From contig JAGWIE010000030.1 in the NCBI GenBank assembly GCA_028866445.1, forward strand, positions 1 to 10,173: 10,173 bases of DNA, in the 5' to 3' direction. The notes beneath the pieces were generated by a model. That model worked only from the letters and a program-made list of their open reading frames with translations. It had not been told where the DNA came from and searched no databases. Each line of letters begins with the position of its first letter. The stretch's first letter is position 1. Origin of the DNA: Rhodospirillales bacterium. Its GTDB lineage: Bacteria; Pseudomonadota; Alphaproteobacteria; Acetobacterales; Acetobacteraceae. Made by a program: the position numbers and the translations under genes. Positions 6,821 through 10,173 of the stretch are shown here, piece by piece.

Positions 6821-7358
6821 TCTCGCCTCCAGAAACCGCGATATCCGTGGTGGCGGCGTTCACCAATGTCTCAAAACTGATCGGCTCGGGTGCCGGGTCC
6901 GCATGCAGCAGCGCGTCGATGCGAAAATGCAGGGTTGTGCTGGAATCCTCTTTCCCCGGCACCAGCCGCACCGCCACCTGCGCCAGACGCGGCTCGAACT
7001 GGCGGATGCTGCGCTCGATCTCCCGGCGCAGCGTTTCGCGCGCGCCATCCTCCTGCATCGCGCCCGCCGTGAAATCCGGCAGGCCGAAGGTGAAGCTGGA
7101 ATTGGCAAGCTCAGGGAAGCGCCCTGGCACGGAGGCGAGGCGGCGGCGGCCGTTCAGCAGCGATTCCAGATCCCGCCGCACGGCGCGGCGCAGCACCGTC
7201 AGCGCATCCGTCGCGGAGAGCGGGCGGTCGCGCTCCATCTCCGGCGCATCATCCAGCAAACGATCCAGCACGGAGAGCTTCACCCGCGCGCCGGAATCAC
7301 GCATCCGGTCGATGAAGAGATTGGCGTTGGCGCCGCGGCTGAAGGTGTCGTCGCTCAT
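6813..7358 (-). CDS. tssE: T6SS baseplate subunit TssE (gp25-like)
   Basis: TssE (ImpF, T4 gp25-like) is the baseplate protein from which sheath assembly starts. The 181-residue product has an N-terminal segment (1-45) typical of TssE, including LSVLDRLLDD at 28-37, then the gp25 lysozyme-like fold. SIRQFEPRL at 117-125 contains the conserved EPR core (E122, R124) that contacts the first sheath ring in gp25/TssE. The ATG overlaps the tagJ stop as ATGA, and its own end overlaps the tssF start by eight bases, so tagJ, tssE and tssF are tightly coupled. The N-terminal MSDDTFSR faintly recalls the Thr motif of other proteins here but lacks its Ile/Met-Val. Confidence 0.95.
   Translation of the reverse strand: MSDDTFSRGANANLFIDRMRDSGARVKLSVLDRLLDDAPEMERDRPLSATDALTVLRRAVRRDLESLLNGRRRLASVPGRFPELANSSFTFGLPDFTAGAMQEDGARETLRREIERSIRQFEPRLAQVAVRLVPGKEDSSTTLHFRIDALLHADPAPEPISFETLVNAATTDIAVSGGEIG
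6826..6830 (-). promoter_or_regulatory. Ribosome binding site GGAGG deciding the TTG start of tssF
   Basis: GGAGG on the minus strand, inside the 3' end of tssE and five bases before the TTG. No ATG lies in frame nearby upstream, so this site supports TTG as the real start. Confidence 0.75.
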
Positions 7359-8161
7359 TCCGCGGGCTGGAAGATCACGTCGTCCAGCTGCATGATGGAG
7401 AGATCCTCCTCCCCGGCCAGAAACACCCGCTGGCCGATGCCGCGCACAGGGCCTTCACCCTCGCTCCAGGATGTGGCGCGGCCCAGGCGATGCGCCTCAT
7501 CAGGCTCGCCCTCGGCGAAATAGATGGCGGGGATGTAGACGTCACCATCCGGACCAGCCTTCACGCTCATCGAGCAACGACGCCAGGCGAGGTCACGCGG
7601 GCGCTTGGGCGCATGAAATTCCATGCTCTCAATGCGCGAAACGGGAATCCAGAAATATTTGCCCGTGGTGGTCAGCGTTTCGATATAGCCGGGGATGAGA
7701 TCATCCGCGTCGCGGAAATCATCGAACGGTTTGCCGTTGACAGTACCGGAAACGCGGGGGCGCAGCGCCTCGGCCTCGGCGGCGGCTTCAGCAGCCTGCG
7801 TCACATCGCCCGCGCGCAGCGCCACCAGCGCCTTCATGGAAGCCTGACCGGTCGGCTCCAGTTCATCCAGCACTTCGGGCACCCGGCCATCGCGGTAGAG
7901 CTGGCGGCGCGCGGTTTCAGCCCGCAAAAGCTGGCGGAATTCAGAAACGACAATAGCGGCTGAGGGATCAAGCTGCCCCGCCGCATCCAGAATCACGTCC
8001 GCGCGCTCCAGATTGCCCGAGAAGAGCAGCAGCTCGGCCAGCAGCACACGATGACCAAGATCGGACGGGGCTTTTTTCACCGCCGCATTGGCGGCGGCCA
8101 GGGCATCGGCCAGGCGGCCAGCGCGGAACAGATCGGCGGCCTGAAGTTCGGTCTCTACCAT
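7355..8161 (-). CDS. tagJ: T6SS accessory protein TagJ (ImpE family)
   Basis: TagJ (ImpE, HsiE) is a cytosolic accessory protein found in a subset of T6SSs. In Pseudomonas aeruginosa it binds the small sheath protein TssB and the ClpV ATPase that recycles contracted sheath. The 268-residue product shows an N-terminal helical, TPR-like part (about 8-70, with FRAGRLADALAAANAAVKKA) and the ImpE signature region (about 150-210), including DLIPGYIETL, GKYFWIPVSRIESMEFHAPK and LAWRRCSM. The ATG at 8161 is fixed by an in-frame stop about 18 bases upstream. It lies 32 bases after the TssC paralogue and overlaps tssE by four bases. I see only a weak ribosome site. Presence of TagJ with two TssC proteins fits the imp-type alphaproteobacterial cluster. 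Confidence 0.95.
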   Translation of the reverse strand: MVETELQAADLFRAGRLADALAAANAAVKKAPSDLGHRVLLAELLLFSGNLERADVILDAAGQLDPSAAIVVSEFRQLLRAETARRQLYRDGRVPEVLDELEPTGQASMKALVALRAGDVTQAAEAAAEAEALRPRVSGTVNGKPFDDFRDADDLIPGYIETLTTTGKYFWIPVSRIESMEFHAPKRPRDLAWRRCSMSVKAGPDGDVYIPAIYFAEGEPDEAHRLGRATSWSEGEGPVRGIGQRVFLAGEEDLSIMQLDDVIFQPAE

Positions 8162-8193
8162 ATGCGTAAATCCATTTCAGAAGTTGCTTTGAG

Positions 8194-9837
8194 TCATTGT
8201 TGGCCAGGGGCGGCAAGCTCGGTCATCAGCCGGAAGGAAACGGCGACATCGTCAAGCTGAAAATGCGGCTGCAGATGAATGGCGCAGGTGAACACGCCGG
8301 GTTTGCCGGGCACTTCCTCCACCAGCACGCTGGCATCGCGCAGCGGGTAGCGCGCCATGGTTTCCAGCCCCGCCGAGGTGTTGGCATTCGTGTAGCGCAT
8401 CAGCCAGTCATACAAGCGGCGTTGCACTTCCGGCGCGGTTTTGAACGCCCCGGTCATGTCCCGCCCCATGATCTTCACATAATGCGCGAAGCGGGAAACG
8501 CAGATAACGCTATTAAACTGCGCCGAAAGCCTTGCGTTGGCGGCAGCAGCGGCGGCGTTGGGCCCGGCATAATTGGTGGTAGGCGTTTGCAGGCTGCGCG
8601 CGGCGCCGATCAACGCCTCCCCGCCATAAGGCAGGGCGCAAATGGGCAGCAACCCGGCAGCCACCAGGGCACGCTCCTGCTTGTCCGACAGCATCACATC
8701 CGGCGCTGGGCGGCCGAAACCATCAATGGGGTCGGTGGAAAACCAGGGCTCGGGCAGATCCTCGATCACGCCGCCACCCAGCCGGTCAATATCATAGCCG
8801 CGAATATCAGCGGGCCAGGAATAAGCTTCAAAAGCGCGCAGTACACAGGCGGCAACAAGATAGCCCGCTGTGCTGGTCACGCGCCCGGAACCATCCTGCA
8901 TTTGCTCCTGATAGCGGAAGCCGCGATGGCGGGAGAGGTTTTCCTCCCAGGGCAGGCGCATCAGCAACCGCGGCAGGGTAACGGCGAGAAAGCGCGAATC
9001 ATCCAATGTACCCAGCCGCTTCCAACGCTGATACTCCGCCGCCGCCATCGCGGAGGCCGGGTCTGCGACCCCGCTGAGCTCCGAATAATCGTCCACGCCG
9101 AACAACGCCGGGGCCGCACCTATAACCAAAGGCGCGAAGGCCGCAGCAGCCACGGCGGCCAGGGAGGATAATGCCGTTACATCATCGGTGGTGGCACCTG
9201 GGCCGGGGCGGTGCCGCACCTCATAATCCGCCACCAGCAGGCCATACGGCTCGCCACCCGCGATGCCAAACTCATCCTCATAAATGCGGCGGAAAAGCTG
9301 GCTCTGGTCGAACTCGGCGGCGCGCTCCAAATCCCGGCAGATCTCAGCCCATGAAAGATTAAGCACGCGCACTTTCACCCTGCCTGAAAGCGGCAGACGT
9401 GAGACCAGCCAGGCTAACCCGCGCCAACTGCCCTCCAGCCTGCGCAGCCGGGGGTGGTGCAGAATTTCGTCCAGCTGGCGGGCGATCATCGCATCCAGCC
9501 GGGCGATGTCGTGGTCCAGCCGCGCGGCGAGGGCGGCGCGGTCATGAATTAAAGTTTTGGCGGCGGCACCTAGCCAGGCAGTGAGGGTGGAACTCTGGCC
9601 CGCCAGCATCTCCGCCAGGCTGGCGGCGGTTTGGGCATTGGCAGCGCCAAAAAACGCGCCAGCCAGCACCGCATCCCGCAAGGGTGGTGTTGCCGGCTCT
9701 GGCTCCGGTTCCGGTTCAAGTTGAGAAGCGGCCTCAACATCCGGCACGGGCTGTGGCTCAGGCGCGGGAGATTGCGGGAGAACCCGGCCGGGCCTCCAGA
9801 CGATCGTTGCGTCCGGATCTTCGTCATCGCCCGCCAT
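8194..9837 (-). CDS. Second TssC-like sheath protein (TssC40/ImpD-like) with acidic Pro-rich N-terminal tail
   Basis: Paralogue of the large sheath subunit TssC, 547 residues, equivalent by position (between tssC and tagJ) to Agrobacterium TssC40. The TssC body runs from about residue 55 to the end, with HHPRLRRLEGSWRGLAWLV (127-145), YEDEFGIAGGEPYGLLVADY (186-205), FNSVICVSRFAHYVKIMGRD in the C-terminal third, and YPLRDASVLVEEVPGKPG near the C-terminus, parallel to YPLREAKIEVKEIPGKPG of the neighbouring tssC. The first 50 or so residues are unusual: acidic and Pro/Glu-rich, with DATIVWRPG at 9-17 and EPEPEPEP at 41-48, likely disordered. GAGGAGG upstream supports the ATG at 9837. Whether it enters the sheath with TssB or works separately (cap, docking, regulation) cannot be told from sequence. 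Confidence 0.92.
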   Translation of the reverse strand: MAGDDEDPDATIVWRPGRVLPQSPAPEPQPVPDVEAASQLEPEPEPEPATPPLRDAVLAGAFFGAANAQTAASLAEMLAGQSSTLTAWLGAAAKTLIHDRAALAARLDHDIARLDAMIARQLDEILHHPRLRRLEGSWRGLAWLVSRLPLSGRVKVRVLNLSWAEICRDLERAAEFDQSQLFRRIYEDEFGIAGGEPYGLLVADYEVRHRPGPGATTDDVTALSSLAAVAAAAFAPLVIGAAPALFGVDDYSELSGVADPASAMAAAEYQRWKRLGTLDDSRFLAVTLPRLLMRLPWEENLSRHRGFRYQEQMQDGSGRVTSTAGYLVAACVLRAFEAYSWPADIRGYDIDRLGGGVIEDLPEPWFSTDPIDGFGRPAPDVMLSDKQERALVAAGLLPICALPYGGEALIGAARSLQTPTTNYAGPNAAAAAANARLSAQFNSVICVSRFAHYVKIMGRDMTGAFKTAPEVQRRLYDWLMRYTNANTSAGLETMARYPLRDASVLVEEVPGKPGVFTCAIHLQPHFQLDDVAVSFRLMTELAAPGQQ

Positions 9838-9841
9838 CTAG

Positions 9842-9848
9842 CCTCCTC
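9842..9848 (-). promoter_or_regulatory. Ribosome binding site GAGGAGG of the TssC paralogue
   Basis: GAGGAGG on the minus strand, four bases before the ATG at 9837 and two bases after the end of the hairpin at 9851-9876. It confirms that the protein begins with the MAGDDEDPDATIV tail. Confidence 0.8.
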
Positions 9849-9850
9849 AT

Positions 9851-9876
9851 CCGCCGTGCCGATTAAGGCACGGCGG
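9851..9876 (-). other. Perfect 10-bp hairpin between the two tssC genes
   Basis: CCGCCGTGCC (9851-9860) and GGCACGGCGG (9867-9876) form a perfect 10-bp inverted repeat with a 6-base loop, nine bases after the end of the upstream tssC and directly before the ribosome site of the next gene. On the transcribed strand no T run follows, so it is not a classical intrinsic terminator. Likely roles are protecting the 3' end of the tssC mRNA after processing, or lowering expression of the downstream paralogue. The structure is seen; the role is inferred. Confidence 0.75.
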
Positions 9877-9885
9877 CCGTGGGGA

Positions 9886-10173
9886 TCAGGCCTTCTGCGG
9901 AATGCGGGCGACCATACGCATGCTGGTCGTCAGCTCTTCCATCTGCAACCAGGGGCGCAGATAGGCCACGGCGTTATAGGAACCCGGCTTGCCCGGAATT
10001 TCCTTCACCTCGATCTTGGCTTCCCGCAGCGGATATTTCGCCTTGGTCTCCTGCCCGGCATCCGGGTTGTCGGAAACATAGTTGGTGATCCAGCGGTTCA
10101 GCCAACGCTCGCACTCATTGGCTTCCATGAAGCTGCCGATTTTGTCGCGCGCCATCACTTTAAGGAAATGCGC
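9886..10173 (-). CDS. tssC: T6SS sheath large subunit TssC (C-terminal part, cut by window edge)
   Basis: C-terminal 95 residues of the canonical large sheath protein TssC (VipB/ImpC), which with TssB builds the contractile tube. The frame stays open to the window edge (AHFLKVMARDKIGSFM), so the Met codons at 10158 and nearby are internal. Matching family features are the HFLKVMARDKIGSF helix, ECERWLNRWITNYV, the YPLREAKIEVKEIPGKPGSY strand region and the terminal LRPWLQMEELTTSMRMVARIP, the beta-rich end that interlocks sheath subunits. It is followed by a hairpin and the second TssC-like gene. The N-terminal part and the expected tssB upstream are outside the window. Confidence 0.96.
   Translation of the reverse strand, partial: AHFLKVMARDKIGSFMEANECERWLNRWITNYVSDNPDAGQETKAKYPLREAKIEVKEIPGKPGSYNAVAYLRPWLQMEELTTSMRMVARIPQKA

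Noticed and set aside
7334..7358. A fourth copy of the Thr motif in the TssE N-terminus (MSDDTFSR)
   Set aside because: It shares only DDT and an Arg; the Ile/Met-Val that marks the other three copies is absent, and Asp-Thr near an N-terminus is common.
8197..9171. 324-residue plus-strand open frame opposite the TssC paralogue
   Set aside because: Antisense shadow; no recognisable domain and completely covered by a conserved sheath gene.
9851..9876. Intrinsic terminator after tssC
   Set aside because: The stem is strong but no T run follows on the transcribed strand, and downstream genes belong to the same conserved operon.

Overview
The window is a GC-rich stretch of bacterial chromosome dominated by a type VI secretion system (T6SS) locus. 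The gene order tssC - second tssC-like gene - tagJ - tssE - tssF - tssG matches the imp-type layout known from Alphaproteobacteria such as Agrobacterium (neighbouring TssC41/TssC40, then TagJ, TssE, TssF, TssG). A member of the Alphaproteobacteria, possibly Acetobacteraceae or a relative, is my inference from gene order and protein style. No rRNA or other marker is present to settle it.

Left part, + strand (1-2245). This begins inside a membrane Ser/Thr protein kinase gene of the T6SS-associated PpkA kind: kinase domain, one membrane helix, and a periplasmic part ending in a DUF4384-like domain. A 223-base AT-richer intergenic region follows, carrying two copies of a 15-base operator-like motif, further short inverted repeats and a structured leader. 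Next is a small secreted cupredoxin with a CuA-like ligand set. The + strand unit ends at a strong intrinsic terminator (2215-2245), which also sits at the 3' end of the converging minus-strand operon.

Right part, - strand (10173 down to 2244). Eight genes run the same way with short gaps or overlaps. In transcription order they are: tssC (C-terminal part only, cut by the window edge), a 547-residue TssC paralogue, tagJ, tssE, tssF (TTG start), tssG, an OmpA-domain periplasmic protein, and a membrane-anchored protein with an HExxH zinc-metallopeptidase motif. The sheath, sheath-disassembly accessory and baseplate genes are classical. The last two are accessory envelope genes, probably acting on or anchoring to peptidoglycan. 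tssA, tssB, tssD/hcp, tssJ-M, clpV, vgrG, an FHA gene and a PP2C phosphatase gene are not in the window.

Most interesting point: three proteins encoded here, the kinase (juxtamembrane, Thr174 of the visible part), the TssC paralogue (Thr11) and the HExxH protein (Thr11), carry the same short motif, [DE]-[AD]-T-[IM]-V followed by Arg, each in a segment predicted to be disordered and cytosolic. It resembles the threonine-phosphorylation motif ETTSVFR of mycobacterial GarA. This suggests one kinase (and perhaps one FHA-domain reader) links the sheath, the envelope enzyme and the sensor. The motif is seen; the circuit is inferred.
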